Assembly: GCA_019638675.1 (NCBI GenBank)
Contig: JAHBTE010000001.1
Location: 1,024,605 to 1,088,604, forward strand
Direction of reading: 5' to 3'
DNA length: 64,000 nucleotides
Origin: Fimbriimonadaceae bacterium
GTDB lineage: Bacteria; Armatimonadota; Fimbriimonadia; Fimbriimonadales; Fimbriimonadaceae
In this document: piece after piece, positions 16,636 through 24,659 of the stretch
Position numbering within the stretch: position 1 is the first letter of the stretch
How the letters are laid out: each line of letters begins with the position of its first letter
Position numbers and translations under genes: made by a program
The notes under the pieces: model-generated
Seen by the model: only the letters and a program-made list of their open reading frames with translations
The model's database searches: none
What the model was told of the DNA's origin: nothing

Positions 16636-16662
16636 GTGCCTCCTTGCTTAACTAGGAGGCAC
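16636..16662 (+). terminator. Hairpin after the first pseudopilin-lipoprotein pair
   Basis: A 9-bp perfect stem (GTGCCTCCT at 16636-16644, AGGAGGCAC at 16654-16662) with a 9-nt loop, 12 nt after the lipoprotein stop. The following sequence (TTCAATAT) is only weakly T-rich, so termination may be partial. Confidence 0.55.
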
Positions 16663-16746
16663 TTCAATATGGAAACCATGAGACATTTGCCCTAAATTGG
16701 GCAAGGGTGTGTGAAAGTTTTTTCTTTCAAGACCTGTCGTTTATGA

Positions 16747-16803
16747 AACCCTACACAGGGTTATGGCAGACTAATGAGAGTAGTGCGTGAACTGATTACG
16801 CAC
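16747..16803 (+). promoter_or_regulatory. 5' leader hairpins of pseudopilin copy 2
   Basis: Two short hairpins precede the gene: AACCC/GGGTT (16747-16762) and GTGCGT/ACGCAC (16783-16803), the second ending 14 nt before the ATG. They may stabilise the mRNA or modulate ribosome access. No known riboswitch matches. Confidence 0.35.
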
Positions 16804-16817
16804 GGGAATCATTTCTT

Positions 16818-17726
16818 ATGCGAAAAGCATTCACCCTCATTGAGCTTTTGGTCGTCATCGCGATCATTGCTATTCTCGCCGCAATCTTGTTCCCCGTCTT
16901 TGCTCAAGCTAAAGTTGCTGCTAAGAAAACAGCTGCAATCAGCAACCAAAAGCAAATCAGCACATCACTGATTCTATACATTGCTGACTACGATGACCAG
17001 TATCCGCGTCGCTCGGGTTGCGAACTCAACACTTCGATCAACCCTAAGTTGAACGATGGCGTTTTGCGATGCTCTGGCGGTACCGGATTCGGTCACAGCA
17101 TGACTTGGCAAACCTGGCAGAAGTACGTCATGCCTTACATCAAGAACGTTCAAATCTTTGAACATCCTCTTCGAATCAAGGATGCAACCCAGTGGAATAC
17201 AAATGGTCAGTTGCTCAATGCGTTTGCGTTGAACCTTGGTCTGGTAGGTGCAGCACCAACTTCGACAATTGTTGCAACTCCTTGGACCGGTGGTGCTCAA
17301 ACTGGAATTCCAGATACAGCAAGTGCATGGATTCTCGCTGAGTTGCCGCACACTTACGCTGCTCCTATGGCAGTTCAAAGCGGACAGCCTGCTATTCAAA
17401 CTTCCTATAACTTTGCAGTTCGTGAGTACTGGCGCGCAATCTTCCTGAAGAATGCTGGTGGATGCACCACTACCGAAGAAATTGAACCAGTAGCAGCACC
17501 AGCAGGCGGATTGGTTCTTGGATTTGCCGACGGACACGCCAAGTTCTATCAAGTGAAGCGATTCCTTGCGGAGACACCAACCCTGGCTGAATACAATCCA
17601 GGTGCTTCATTCCCAGCAAACCTTGGTAGCAACTGTCGAAATGCAACCAACGCTTGGCTTTACACAGGTGGTTCAGTTGTTCCTAACTTGAACATCAACT
17701 ACCCACTGTGGGCACTGGGTCAGTAA
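16818..17726 (+). CDS. Type IV pseudopilin-like surface protein, copy 2
   Basis: A 302-residue paralogue of the protein at 15429. It has the same prepilin leader ([20 protein letters not shown]) and LFPVFAQAK helix end, and the same body layout: ISTSLILYIADYDDQYP, MTWQTWQKYVMPYIKNVQIF, GGLVLGFADGHAKFYQVKRFL, and the end NINYPLWALGQ. A cysteine pair in each half (SGCEL/LRCSGG early, GGCTTTE and SNCRN later) is shared with copy 1 and may form disulfides. The stop again overlaps the ATG of a tiny lipoprotein gene. The leader-region DNA is nearly identical among the three copies, consistent with recent tandem duplication or with constraint on the leader. Confidence 0.9.
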   Translation: MRKAFTLIELLVVIAIIAILAAILFPVFAQAKVAAKKTAAISNQKQISTSLILYIADYDDQYPRRSGCELNTSINPKLNDGVLRCSGGTGFGHSMTWQTWQKYVMPYIKNVQIFEHPLRIKDATQWNTNGQLLNAFALNLGLVGAAPTSTIVATPWTGGAQTGIPDTASAWILAELPHTYAAPMAVQSGQPAIQTSYNFAVREYWRAIFLKNAGGCTTTEEIEPVAAPAGGLVLGFADGHAKFYQVKRFLAETPTLAEYNPGASFPANLGSNCRNATNAWLYTGGSVVPNLNINYPLWALGQ

Positions 17727-17878
17727 TGAAGAAACTGAGCCTATTGCTTCTGGCAGTCATCGGCTTAGGAATTATTGTAGGTTGCGCAAAAACCGAAGTT
17801 ACTTCCAACGACGTACAAGAATATCAAAATGCTGGTCGCGAACCGGGTGATACACCACCCGATCCAAGTGGTCGGTAG
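17726..17878 (+). CDS. Very small lipoprotein coupled to pseudopilin copy 2
   Basis: A 50-residue protein from ATG 17726, overlapping the pseudopilin TAA by one base (TAATG). It starts MKKLSLLLLAVIGLGIIVGC with a lipobox Cys at 20. The mature part is only 31 residues, acidic at first and then proline-rich (REPGDTPPDPSGR). The position, overlap and lipid anchor mirror the gene at 16388, although the mature sequences share little. It is easily overlooked because of its length, but the conserved arrangement supports it being real. A hairpin follows at 17892. Confidence 0.78.
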   Translation: MKKLSLLLLAVIGLGIIVGCAKTEVTSNDVQEYQNAGREPGDTPPDPSGR

Positions 17879-17891
17879 ATAAGTAGCTGAG

Positions 17892-17921
17892 GCACCGGAG
17901 TTCATGTTTGAGCTCCGGTGC
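17892..17921 (+). terminator. Hairpin after the second pseudopilin-lipoprotein pair
   Basis: A GC-rich 9-bp perfect stem (GCACCGGAG at 17892-17900, CTCCGGTGC at 17913-17921), 13 nt after the lipoprotein stop, followed by an AT-rich but not T-only stretch (ATTAATATTTACC). Probable terminator. Confidence 0.6.
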
Positions 17922-18144
17922 ATTAATATTTACCTTTAGTGTGGGGTGGGCCGTTTGCTATATTTTTTCCAAACTAACCTTATAATTTTCCACACGCATT
18001 TTAACTTAAAGAGCCCGGAAATTATGCTTGTCTATATCGTTTATAGCTAGATTTGACTCACTTTGTTAACCATCTCATAACAAAAAACATTAAAATGATG
18101 GTCGAGTTGTTTCTGCGTCTGCAGAAGCAAGGAAATGACGCCCC
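17922..18144 (+). promoter_or_regulatory. AT-rich promoter/leader region of pseudopilin copy 3
   Basis: The 220 bases hold no gene. They are markedly AT-rich (for example ATAACAAAAAACATTAAAATG around 18076-18096) and end with a hairpin TTCTGC/GCAGAA with a GTCT loop (18111-18126) just before the ATG. A separate promoter for copy 3 is likely; I cannot fix its -35/-10 elements confidently. Confidence 0.35.
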
Positions 18145-19026
18145 ATGCGAAAAGCATTTACCCTCATCGAACTTTTGGTCGTTATTGCGATCATTGCCAT
18201 TTTGGCAGCCATCTTGTTCCCTGTTTTTGCTCAAGCAAAACAAGCCGCAAAGAAAACTCAAGGTCTAGCACAAGCTAAGCAAGTAGGTACTGCTCAGCAC
18301 ATCTACTTGGCAGACTACGACGACGTTCTTTACCTCTACCGAACGACTGAACAAAATCCAGACTACGCCAAATGCGTTGCTGCTGGTGGTGTTGGTTATC
18401 CGGCTGCTTGTACTACTTTGTGGGGCACTAGTACTCGAACCCGAACGTTCTGGAACCAAATTCTTCGCCCTTATGTAAAGAACGATGCGATCTTCAGATC
18501 ACCAGGCAACCCTAAAGCATGGGTGAACTACGATCCATCCGGAGCAGGTCAAGAACCAGCTTTCCGAAGCTACGGCGGTCAAAACTCGCTCGCTTCCAAC
18601 ACCATTATTTTTGAATCAGATGGAGGCGTTTCGATGTCCCACACCGCAATTGATAACGTTGCAAACACTCTGGTTCTGGTAGACGCAAGCTACTACAATG
18701 CACTTCCAAGATTCGATGGCAACCTGCGATTGTTCGCTGGCCGACCCACTTGGACAACTGCTTGCACCTCCACCGACCGACCTCAATACTGGAAAAACTT
18801 GGGTAACAGCTACCTGTTCAACTGGAATGGTTCTGCAACCGTTTACCCAACAGATGCAGAAGCTGAAAAGGCGATTGAACAAAGATACAGTGGTGCGCTG
18901 GTTGTTATCCACGCAGATAGCCACGCAAAGGCTTCTAACTACAAGTCAGTTATGTGGGATCTTCGAGATAACCCAACTAACTCAATGTGGGATCCTTGGA
19001 AGGCTGGCGTTCAAGCCTGCCCATAA
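18145..19026 (+). CDS. Type IV pseudopilin-like surface protein, copy 3
   Basis: A 293-residue paralogue with the identical leader ([29 protein letters not shown]) and the [16 protein letters not shown] motif. Its body then differs: [60 protein letters not shown], and no NINYPLW ending. The ending [15 protein letters not shown] is distinct. Unlike the other two copies it has no lipoprotein gene attached; 24 nt after its stop a terminator begins. It is likely a structural relative that has taken on another role in the same surface system. Confidence 0.88.
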   Translation: MRKAFTLIELLVVIAIIAILAAILFPVFAQAKQAAKKTQGLAQAKQVGTAQHIYLADYDDVLYLYRTTEQNPDYAKCVAAGGVGYPAACTTLWGTSTRTRTFWNQILRPYVKNDAIFRSPGNPKAWVNYDPSGAGQEPAFRSYGGQNSLASNTIIFESDGGVSMSHTAIDNVANTLVLVDASYYNALPRFDGNLRLFAGRPTWTTACTSTDRPQYWKNLGNSYLFNWNGSATVYPTDAEAEKAIEQRYSGALVVIHADSHAKASNYKSVMWDLRDNPTNSMWDPWKAGVQACP

Positions 19027-19049
19027 GCTGAATTTCAGCTAGATACTTG

Positions 19050-19088
19050 CTGTCTCTGGTTCATTTAGGATCAGAGGCAGTTTTATTT
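19050..19088 (+). terminator. Rho-independent terminator after pseudopilin copy 3
   Basis: A 9-bp stem containing one G-U pair (CTGTCTCTG at 19050-19058, CAGAGGCAG at 19072-19080) followed by TTTTATTT. A second small palindrome (AGCTGAA/TTCAGCT) lies just upstream at the stop codon. Confidence 0.75.
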
Positions 19089-19137
19089 AGCTTGGCACTT
19101 GGTTCAGCTCTCATGCTTAGCTACAATAGAGATATAA

Positions 19138-19467
19138 ATGAAGCTCGTTGTTTGCGTTGTTCATAACCGAGACCGGAATCGGCTGACCGATGAGATGGTG
19201 AAGTCAGGATTTAAATTCACGATCATCGGATCGTCGGGAGGATTCTTGCGTGAAGGCAATACAACGATTCTGGTGGGGGTTGAAGAACCCGACCTCGAAA
19301 AGCTCAAGTCCGTTATTCAGGAGAATTGTGAGCAACGAGAACAGATGGTCAATGTCGCCCCGTTTGATTCCGGCGCACCAGGCGGGTTGCTACCAAATCC
19401 AGTAAGAGTTCCAGTTGGTGGAGCTGTTATGTTTGTGATGGACGTGGAGCAGTATTGTCGGTTCTAA
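19138..19467 (+). CDS. darA: PII-like cyclic-di-AMP receptor protein DarA
   Basis: A 109-residue protein very similar in pattern to DarA (PstA, YaaQ) of Bacillus subtilis. It starts MKLVVCVVHNRDRNRLTDEM and continues with the GSSGGFLREGNTTILVGVEE T-loop base, CEQREQMVNV, and the C-terminal VPVGGAVMFVMDVEQYCRF. The family forms PII-like trimers that bind c-di-AMP at subunit interfaces, so this organism probably makes c-di-AMP. Its stop overlaps the holB start by one base. In Firmicutes, darA also lies beside holB, and finding this order in a diderm lineage is notable. No output partner is known from the sequence. Confidence 0.92.
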   Translation: MKLVVCVVHNRDRNRLTDEMVKSGFKFTIIGSSGGFLREGNTTILVGVEEPDLEKLKSVIQENCEQREQMVNVAPFDSGAPGGLLPNPVRVPVGGAVMFVMDVEQYCRF

Positions 19468-20378
19468 TGGATGGCGGTGGCATCTCACGGCTGATCAGCC
19501 GGATCGTTTCTGGTGTAGCCGACCCTCAAGCGATCTTAGTTTACGGTAGTGATTCTGAACAGCTGGCTCAAATGGCTCATCAGCTGGTTGCGTTTTGGCT
19601 GAAAGGTGATGCGTCTGCTGAAGTAGATTTTTCACGGGAAGTGGATGTCCAGAAAATTGTTTCATCAGGAGCAGGTAATCAAATCGTCCTCAAAAACATT
19701 GTCCGCGTGAAATCGCCGGATGAAGACGAGAATCCGGTGATTCCAGTAGTCGAATATTTCCGAACGCGACCACTGATGATGCAAAAAAAAGCCGTCTGGA
19801 TTGAACATGCGGAGAGGTTGAATAACGACGCCTCGAACGCATTCTTGAAAACACTAGAAGAATTGCCCGACTATGCGCGCGCTGTTTTGACGACTACAAA
19901 TTTGGGTCGCGTACTTCCGACGATCAAATCTCGATGTCTCTGCGTTGCTGCTCCATTCGAGCAGTGGCAAGAACAAATTCCGGAATTGCCGCTCGAAATC
20001 GCATGGAGCAAAAATCAAGGCGAACTTGCGTTTATCCGTGAGAATTTGGAAAGCCATGAAAAGCTGTGGAGATTGCTCGAACTCAGCCAAGAAGCTCCGC
20101 CCATAGCGGCCATAAAATTTTCGGAAGAATCTAGAAAAATAGCGGAAGAGTTGTCTAAATCAACCACTCTTAGCATTCGCGAATCGCAGGTGTATATCGC
20201 CGAATTGATTGCTCGCTGGTGGCTTTCTGTGCGACCGTATGACCCATCAGTAGCGACCGCATGCTCCGACCTTTGCCGCATGATTCTTGGCTACGGCAAC
20301 GCTGGAATCGGCTTCGACGTGCTATTTGGCACAATACTCGTACACAATAGGGAACTGAGCAGGAATGTTTCCCGGTAG
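19467..20378 (+). CDS. holB: DNA polymerase III subunit delta'
   Basis: A 303-residue protein starting at ATG 19467, inside the darA stop (TAATG); the frame extends four codons further upstream but those overlap darA. It has the clamp-loader delta' pattern: QAILVYGSDSEQLAQMAHQL in place of a strict Walker A, and no catalytic loop, as expected for the non-hydrolysing subunit. Then come VEYFRTRPLMMQKKAVWIEH, AERLNNDASNAFLKTLEELP and VLTTTNLGRVLPTIKSRC, the AAA+ sensor region. It helps load the beta sliding clamp. No zinc-binding cysteine quartet is visible. The coupling with darA follows the Firmicutes order. Confidence 0.88.
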   Translation: MDGGGISRLISRIVSGVADPQAILVYGSDSEQLAQMAHQLVAFWLKGDASAEVDFSREVDVQKIVSSGAGNQIVLKNIVRVKSPDEDENPVIPVVEYFRTRPLMMQKKAVWIEHAERLNNDASNAFLKTLEELPDYARAVLTTTNLGRVLPTIKSRCLCVAAPFEQWQEQIPELPLEIAWSKNQGELAFIRENLESHEKLWRLLELSQEAPPIAAIKFSEESRKIAEELSKSTTLSIRESQVYIAELIARWWLSVRPYDPSVATACSDLCRMILGYGNAGIGFDVLFGTILVHNRELSRNVSR

Positions 20379-20402
20379 TGGAGGGAACAAGGAGTAGTTG
20401 GA

Positions 20403-20993
20403 GTGATTGTGTCGTGGATTAAATCCTTTTCGAAACCAGCGGAAGAAAGAAAACCGCTGTTTGAAAAGTTGATGTCGGATTCTTACCGGCAGGCTTATCA
20501 AATGGCTTATCGTTTTACGTCGAACCGCGTTGATGCAGAGGATTTGCTCCAGGAAACATACGTTCGGGCATACAGGTTTTTCCATCGATACGATGAGACC
20601 ATGCCGTTCACATCATGGCTTTATCGGATCATGACCAACATCCATATTGATAGCGTTCGCAAAAATTCGCGATTGAGAACCGTGAGTATTGACCAGGGTA
20701 ATCCAGAAACTGGTAGCACCTGGGAGATTGCTGATGATTCTAATCAAGCAGATCACAATATGGTTTCTAATAGTCTTGATGAGCCGTTCCAACTAGCGCT
20801 CAAAGCGATGACACCCGAATTTAGAATGGCAGTGATTCTTGCCGATATAGACGGGATGAGCTATGAGGAGATCGCGGATGTAATGGATACATCGGTAGGC
20901 ACTGTGCGATCTCGAATCCATAGGGGACGTAAGCAAATGAAGGAGTATTTACAGGCTTCTTTCCCTGATTCACTTCCGGAGGTCACAAATTGA
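20403..20993 (+). CDS. ECF sigma factor (RpoE/SigE-like)
   Basis: A 196-residue extracytoplasmic-function sigma factor. Region 2 is at about residues 25-95 (YQMAYRFTSNRVDAEDLLQE, TYVRAYRFFHRYDET, FTSWLYRIMTNIHIDSVRKN) and region 4 at about 130-185 (FRMAVILADIDGMSYEEIAD, VMDTSVGTVRSRIHRGRKQM). GTG 20403 follows an AAGGAG sequence at 20389-20394. The next gene, overlapping by four bases, is its zinc-finger anti-sigma factor, then an RseB-like protein and an HtrA protease. This set is the RpoE-type envelope stress circuit of diderms. The gap from holB is only 24 nt, so readthrough is likely. Confidence 0.93.
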   Translation: MIVSWIKSFSKPAEERKPLFEKLMSDSYRQAYQMAYRFTSNRVDAEDLLQETYVRAYRFFHRYDETMPFTSWLYRIMTNIHIDSVRKNSRLRTVSIDQGNPETGSTWEIADDSNQADHNMVSNSLDEPFQLALKAMTPEFRMAVILADIDGMSYEEIADVMDTSVGTVRSRIHRGRKQMKEYLQASFPDSLPEVTN

Positions 20994-21442
20994 GCAACTG
21001 CCACAGAATTAAGAGCTTGCTTTCGGCTTATATAGACCGGGAAATGACAGGCGAAGAGGCGTACCAGATACGAGAGCATATTTCTCAATGCGCTAGCTGC
21101 GAACTCGAATTCGAAGAATTACGAAGAGTTAAGCATTTACTTTCAACACTGCCAGCTGTTGAGCCTTCCGAGCATTTGTTAGATCAAGTTAAGGCAAACG
21201 TTTTTACCGATGAGCCAAAACCTGCAATTTCAAGAAAAGGAATAGTAGTGACAACCTCTATGGCTGCGGCAATGCTTTTCCTTACCTTTGCGCTGATGCA
21301 ATGGATTCAAGTTAAGCAAGGTGGTACGAACGGGCTGGTTCCCGCTGACGAAATGGTTGCTACGGACGTCAGAACTGTAGGAGACAGAGCTTCTGGGGCA
21401 CCAGTTTATATGCCTGTTAACCTAGCAAGTGCTCCAGAATAA
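20990..21442 (+). CDS. Anti-sigma factor with zinc-finger (zf-HC2) domain
   Basis: A 150-residue protein starting at TTG 20990, overlapping the sigma stop. The N-terminal zinc anti-sigma motif is visible: Cys in SNCHRIKSLLSAYIDREMT, then HISQCASC (His-x3-Cys-x2-Cys). A single transmembrane helix (VVTTSMAAAMLFLTFALMQWI) separates the cytoplasmic sigma-binding domain from a short periplasmic tail (about 45 residues, containing DEMVATDVRTVGDRASGAPV). It is predicted to hold the ECF sigma factor at the inner membrane until stress triggers its removal. The periplasmic tail is short compared with E. coli RseA, but it lies beside an RseB-like gene. Confidence 0.9.
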   Translation: MSNCHRIKSLLSAYIDREMTGEEAYQIREHISQCASCELEFEELRRVKHLLSTLPAVEPSEHLLDQVKANVFTDEPKPAISRKGIVVTTSMAAAMLFLTFALMQWIQVKQGGTNGLVPADEMVATDVRTVGDRASGAPVYMPVNLASAPE

Positions 21443-21455
21443 GAATTAGAGTCTC

Positions 21456-22418
21456 GTGAGACGCACACTTTTGACACTGATGACCAGTGCGCTTTTGCTC
21501 ACTGGTGGGGGGTCGGTTGCCCAAGGCGACCGGGTCGGCGATACGTTGCGCCGCGTCCTCAACGACAAATTTGACTTCACAGGAACAATGGTTGCTCGTC
21601 GTCAGCAATGGGATGAAGAACCAATGCTCATGGCAATTCAAGTGAGCAAGGATAAGGGCAGTAAGAGCACAGTCATCCACCCGAGTACTTCTCAAGGACA
21701 AGTTTTTATAGATGACGGTAAAGTTTTAAAGCAATATATTCCCGACCAAAAAACAATTCTAGTCCGACCATCTTTCTATACATTTTTCCCTTCAGGTGAC
21801 ACGTTAGCGAGGTGGGCTGAGCAAAACTACAAGGTCACGATTACCGATTCTTCTGGGACACGGCTGGGCAGGCCAGTGATGACCCTTTCGCTCAAGGCGA
21901 AGTATTCCCAAATGGGATCGCGGATGATGATTGTCGATCAGCAATTGCCTCTAACACATGTGTATGAAGCAACAGCTGAGGGTCGAACCATCAAACTTTT
22001 CGAGTTGGTTGACCTGAAACTTGCCAACGGTGGAGAAATCAGTCTTGATCCAGATGTTCCCCGCGAAGTGAGATCGAAGCAAATCTGGGGACCAAAAGCG
22101 GTCAAAGATATGAAGTATGCAGCTAGCCTGCTGGGATTCAGACCCCTCCAGGTTGACCGAATGCCTTTTAATTTTCAGATTTTTGTCCAGCAGTTAGTTG
22201 GATCAGAAAGCAATCCATTTTTTGTCACCCGAATGTCCGATGGTTTAGCAACCGCCCACGTTTACCAATGGAAATACAACGGCGGACAAACTCAAGAAAC
22301 ATTTGGAATCAAAGTGCGAAAAGTAGACCGGCGCAGAGACATAGCTTTGGCAATCGCGGGTGATTGTCCTCCAAATGCAGCCGACCAAATACTTGATGCT
22401 TTTATTGCGAGTCAGTAG
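21456..22418 (+). CDS. rseB: RseB/MucB-like sigma-E regulatory protein
   Basis: A 320-residue secreted protein starting with GTG 21456 and a signal peptide (RRTLLTLMTSALLLTGGGSVAQG). The N-terminal half (LNDKFDFTGTMVARRQ, QVFIDDGKVLKQYIP, YTFFPSGDTLARWAEQNYKV, ADGRT-type VYEATAEGRTIKLFELVDLK) follows the LolA-like fold of MucB/RseB. The C-terminal half (RPLQVDRMPFNFQIFVQQLV, VTRMSDGLATAHVYQWK) corresponds to the second RseB domain. In E. coli RseB binds the anti-sigma factor and senses misfolded outer membrane components. Position between anti-sigma and htrA supports the same job here. The gene symbol is used by analogy. Confidence 0.78.
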   Translation: MRRTLLTLMTSALLLTGGGSVAQGDRVGDTLRRVLNDKFDFTGTMVARRQQWDEEPMLMAIQVSKDKGSKSTVIHPSTSQGQVFIDDGKVLKQYIPDQKTILVRPSFYTFFPSGDTLARWAEQNYKVTITDSSGTRLGRPVMTLSLKAKYSQMGSRMMIVDQQLPLTHVYEATAEGRTIKLFELVDLKLANGGEISLDPDVPREVRSKQIWGPKAVKDMKYAASLLGFRPLQVDRMPFNFQIFVQQLVGSESNPFFVTRMSDGLATAHVYQWKYNGGQTQETFGIKVRKVDRRRDIALAIAGDCPPNAADQILDAFIASQ

Positions 22419-22502
22419 GACCAGGGAACGGTTCTTGCGTCTCTTCAGTTATTGGAAAGACATCAGAATGGAAATTTTGATGAGTGAAGCGAGATATAGA
22501 TC

Positions 22503-23990
22503 ATGTTGAAGAAACCATTTTTGGTCATTGCGATCGGCGCTGTTATTGGCGGGGCTGGTCTTGTTTATGGATTAAATCAATCGGGTGGAAAAAATCCGAT
22601 GGGAAGTCTTGTAAGCAAATCAGGGGTGGAATTACCGATCAAACTAGCTCGAGATATTGATGCTACCAAGGGCGCAAGCACACGCGGAATGGATATCCTC
22701 CGCGAACTTGATGATACGTTTGCCACTATCTCCGCTGCAGCCTCTGCTGGCGTGGTGAGTATCAGTAGCCCATCCGGCGGAAGTGGTTCGGGTTTTGTTT
22801 ACCGATCTGACGGCTGGATTATTACTAACGACCACGTCGTTGGCGGTGCTAGCGAAGTTGACGTTGCACTTCCTGATGGCAGAACTGTGAAAGGCAAAGT
22901 GACTCTTGCGGAAGATGATCAGATTGACCTTGCTGTCGTCAAAGTAGATGCTGATAATCTTTCCGCACTACCGCTTGCCGATAGCCGAAATGTAAGAGTT
23001 GGCGAATTCGCGATTGCTGTAGGTTCACCATTTGGTTTAGATGATACGGTTACGGTTGGTCACGTCAGTGCTCTCGGTCGAGGAAGCGTAGTTGCTGATC
23101 CTCGCCTTGGGGGAAGCCGCGGGTATTCCGGCTTGATCCAAACTGATGCTCCAATCAACCCAGGTAATAGCGGTGGACCCCTTCTTGATATCGATGGCGA
23201 GGTCATCGGTGTCAATAGCACCATCGTTTCAACCACCCAAGCAAGTGCAGGTATCGGCTTTTCGATCCCAAGTAATGTCGTTCGCGCAGTAGCGGACGAG
23301 CTTATTGCTAAAGGAAAATTTGATCGTGGCGTACTGGGTGCTTACATTCGAGAGTTGACTCCATTTGAAAAGTCAGATCTCAAGGTAAAAGGCGGTGCGT
23401 ACGTAGAAGGCGTGGAAGAGTCTGGACCAACTGCACAAGCTGGCCTGCAAAAGAACGACGTCATCACTTCGTTCAACGGCAAAGCATTGGATAATGAACT
23501 TGAGCTCCGAGTAGCTTTGTACAAGTCTTCTCCAGGCGATCAAGTCTCAATTGATTACGTTCGAGACGGACAAAAGAAATCTGCAAATCTTAAGCTTGAA
23601 GCACCTGTCCGCCAGCAATTAACGCGACAAATTCCTGAAACCGGAAATCCGTTCCGCGAGTTTCAACGCCAAAATCCAAATATGGATGTTCCGGTTAGGT
23701 TAGGAGTCGGTCTCCGGTTAGCTGACCCTACAGTTCGGAGCCAGTTCAAATTACCGTCAGATGTCAAAGGCACAGTTGTCTATCAAGTCGTAACCGGCAG
23801 TTTCGCTGACAAAGTGGGAGTAAAAGTCGGAGACGTCTTGGTAGAACTCAATGGCGAACCGATCAAGGATGTCAGTGAGGTTGGCAAGATTCTAGAAAAC
23901 GTGAGCTGGGGCGACACTGTGACGGTTGTTGTGAATCGATACGAAGGTGGATCAACTACTCGCCTAACGTTGACAGACCGAATCGGTTAA
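22503..23990 (+). CDS. htrA: HtrA/DegP-family serine protease with two PDZ domains
   Basis: A 495-residue S1C protease. Residues 5-25 (PFLVIAIGAVIGGAGLVYGL) form a signal or anchor. The trypsin-like domain (about 70-270) carries His in WIITNDHVVGG, Asp in QIDLAVVKV and Ser in NPGNSGGPLLD, so the triad is intact. PDZ1 is at about 275-370 (GVLGAYIRE, GLQKNDVITSFNGKALDN) and PDZ2 at about 395-490 (VKVGDVLVELNGEPIKD). It should degrade or refold damaged envelope proteins and is a probable member of the upstream ECF regulon. It may also activate the sigma factor by cutting the anti-sigma factor. A strong terminator follows. Confidence 0.95.
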   Translation: MLKKPFLVIAIGAVIGGAGLVYGLNQSGGKNPMGSLVSKSGVELPIKLARDIDATKGASTRGMDILRELDDTFATISAAASAGVVSISSPSGGSGSGFVYRSDGWIITNDHVVGGASEVDVALPDGRTVKGKVTLAEDDQIDLAVVKVDADNLSALPLADSRNVRVGEFAIAVGSPFGLDDTVTVGHVSALGRGSVVADPRLGGSRGYSGLIQTDAPINPGNSGGPLLDIDGEVIGVNSTIVSTTQASAGIGFSIPSNVVRAVADELIAKGKFDRGVLGAYIRELTPFEKSDLKVKGGAYVEGVEESGPTAQAGLQKNDVITSFNGKALDNELELRVALYKSSPGDQVSIDYVRDGQKKSANLKLEAPVRQQLTRQIPETGNPFREFQRQNPNMDVPVRLGVGLRLADPTVRSQFKLPSDVKGTVVYQVVTGSFADKVGVKVGDVLVELNGEPIKDVSEVGKILENVSWGDTVTVVVNRYEGGSTTRLTLTDRIG

Positions 23991-24001
23991 GAAGAATAGA
24001 T

Positions 24002-24038
24002 AAAATCCGCACTGATTGAATTCAGTGCGGATTTTTTT
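24002..24038. terminator. Bidirectional Rho-independent terminator
   Basis: An 11-bp perfect stem (ATCCGCACTGA / TCAGTGCGGAT) flanked by A residues on the left and seven T residues on the right. It lies between convergent htrA and the Fur-family gene, and the Fur stop codon is inside it. Confidence 0.92.
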
Positions 24039-24459
24039 GGCAGTTGTTGCAAGTGCCTTCAACTTCCACTCTGATTTTGCTCATGCGAAATCCGTGCGAC
24101 TCCGCTTGTTCAAGCAGGTCGTTGGTGGCGCAAGTCGGCATTGGAATTTCAGTAACTAAGCCGCAGGTGTCGCATACCAAGTGTTCAGTTTGGCGGTCGC
24201 TTTCGCAAGATTCCGTACAAAGCAAATAACCTTGTTGGCTCGGAATGTAATGGATTATCCCTAGTTCTTGGAGGACAGCCAATGTTCTGTAAACACTAAC
24301 GATGTGAACTTTCATTCCATTTGCCGTCATTTCATCTTGCAATCGGTAGGCACTTATTGGCTTTTCTGTAGAAATAAGAGCTTGCAAAATTAAAGATCGT
24401 GGCTTAGTAAGCCTTAATCCGTGGTCTTGTAAGCGATTGGTGAGTTCATTTAACGACAT
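24022..24459 (-). CDS. Fur-family metal-responsive transcriptional regulator
   Basis: A 145-residue Fur superfamily protein. The winged-helix domain spans about 1-80 (GLRLTKPRSLILQALIST, HIVSVYRTLAVLQELGIIHY). The dimerisation and metal domain contains HLVCDTCGLVTE and GTCNNC, the two CxxC pairs of a structural zinc site. The regulatory site ligands are less clear, so the metal (Fe, Zn, Mn or Ni) cannot be assigned. Together with the ABC ATPase at 63164 it could belong to metal homeostasis, but they are 39 kb apart. It shares a short divergent promoter region with the small gene at 24660. Confidence 0.9.
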   Translation of the reverse strand: MSLNELTNRLQDHGLRLTKPRSLILQALISTEKPISAYRLQDEMTANGMKVHIVSVYRTLAVLQELGIIHYIPSQQGYLLCTESCESDRQTEHLVCDTCGLVTEIPMPTCATNDLLEQAESHGFRMSKIRVEVEGTCNNCQKNPH

Positions 24460-24659
24460 GAGATTTGGTTTTTTTCACCGAATTTAGGGTTATTTTGACC
24501 TTAAAACGGGGGTTTATCGGGTTTTTTATGCAAAAGCCTTGCGAACCAGGTTCACTCTAGTTCAAACTACGCTCACTTGGGGTAGGAAATTTGCTTCTTT
24601 TTAGAATCAACTCCCGTCCTTAGAATTGCAACCACAAACCAGGTAGGTTGGAAGGCAAA

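Noticed and set aside
15429-19026. A mobile element or CRISPR-like repeat from the repeated leader DNA
   Set aside because: The repeated segment is the coding sequence of the prepilin leader and hydrophobic helix in three paralogues; there are no spacers, inverted ends or transposase.
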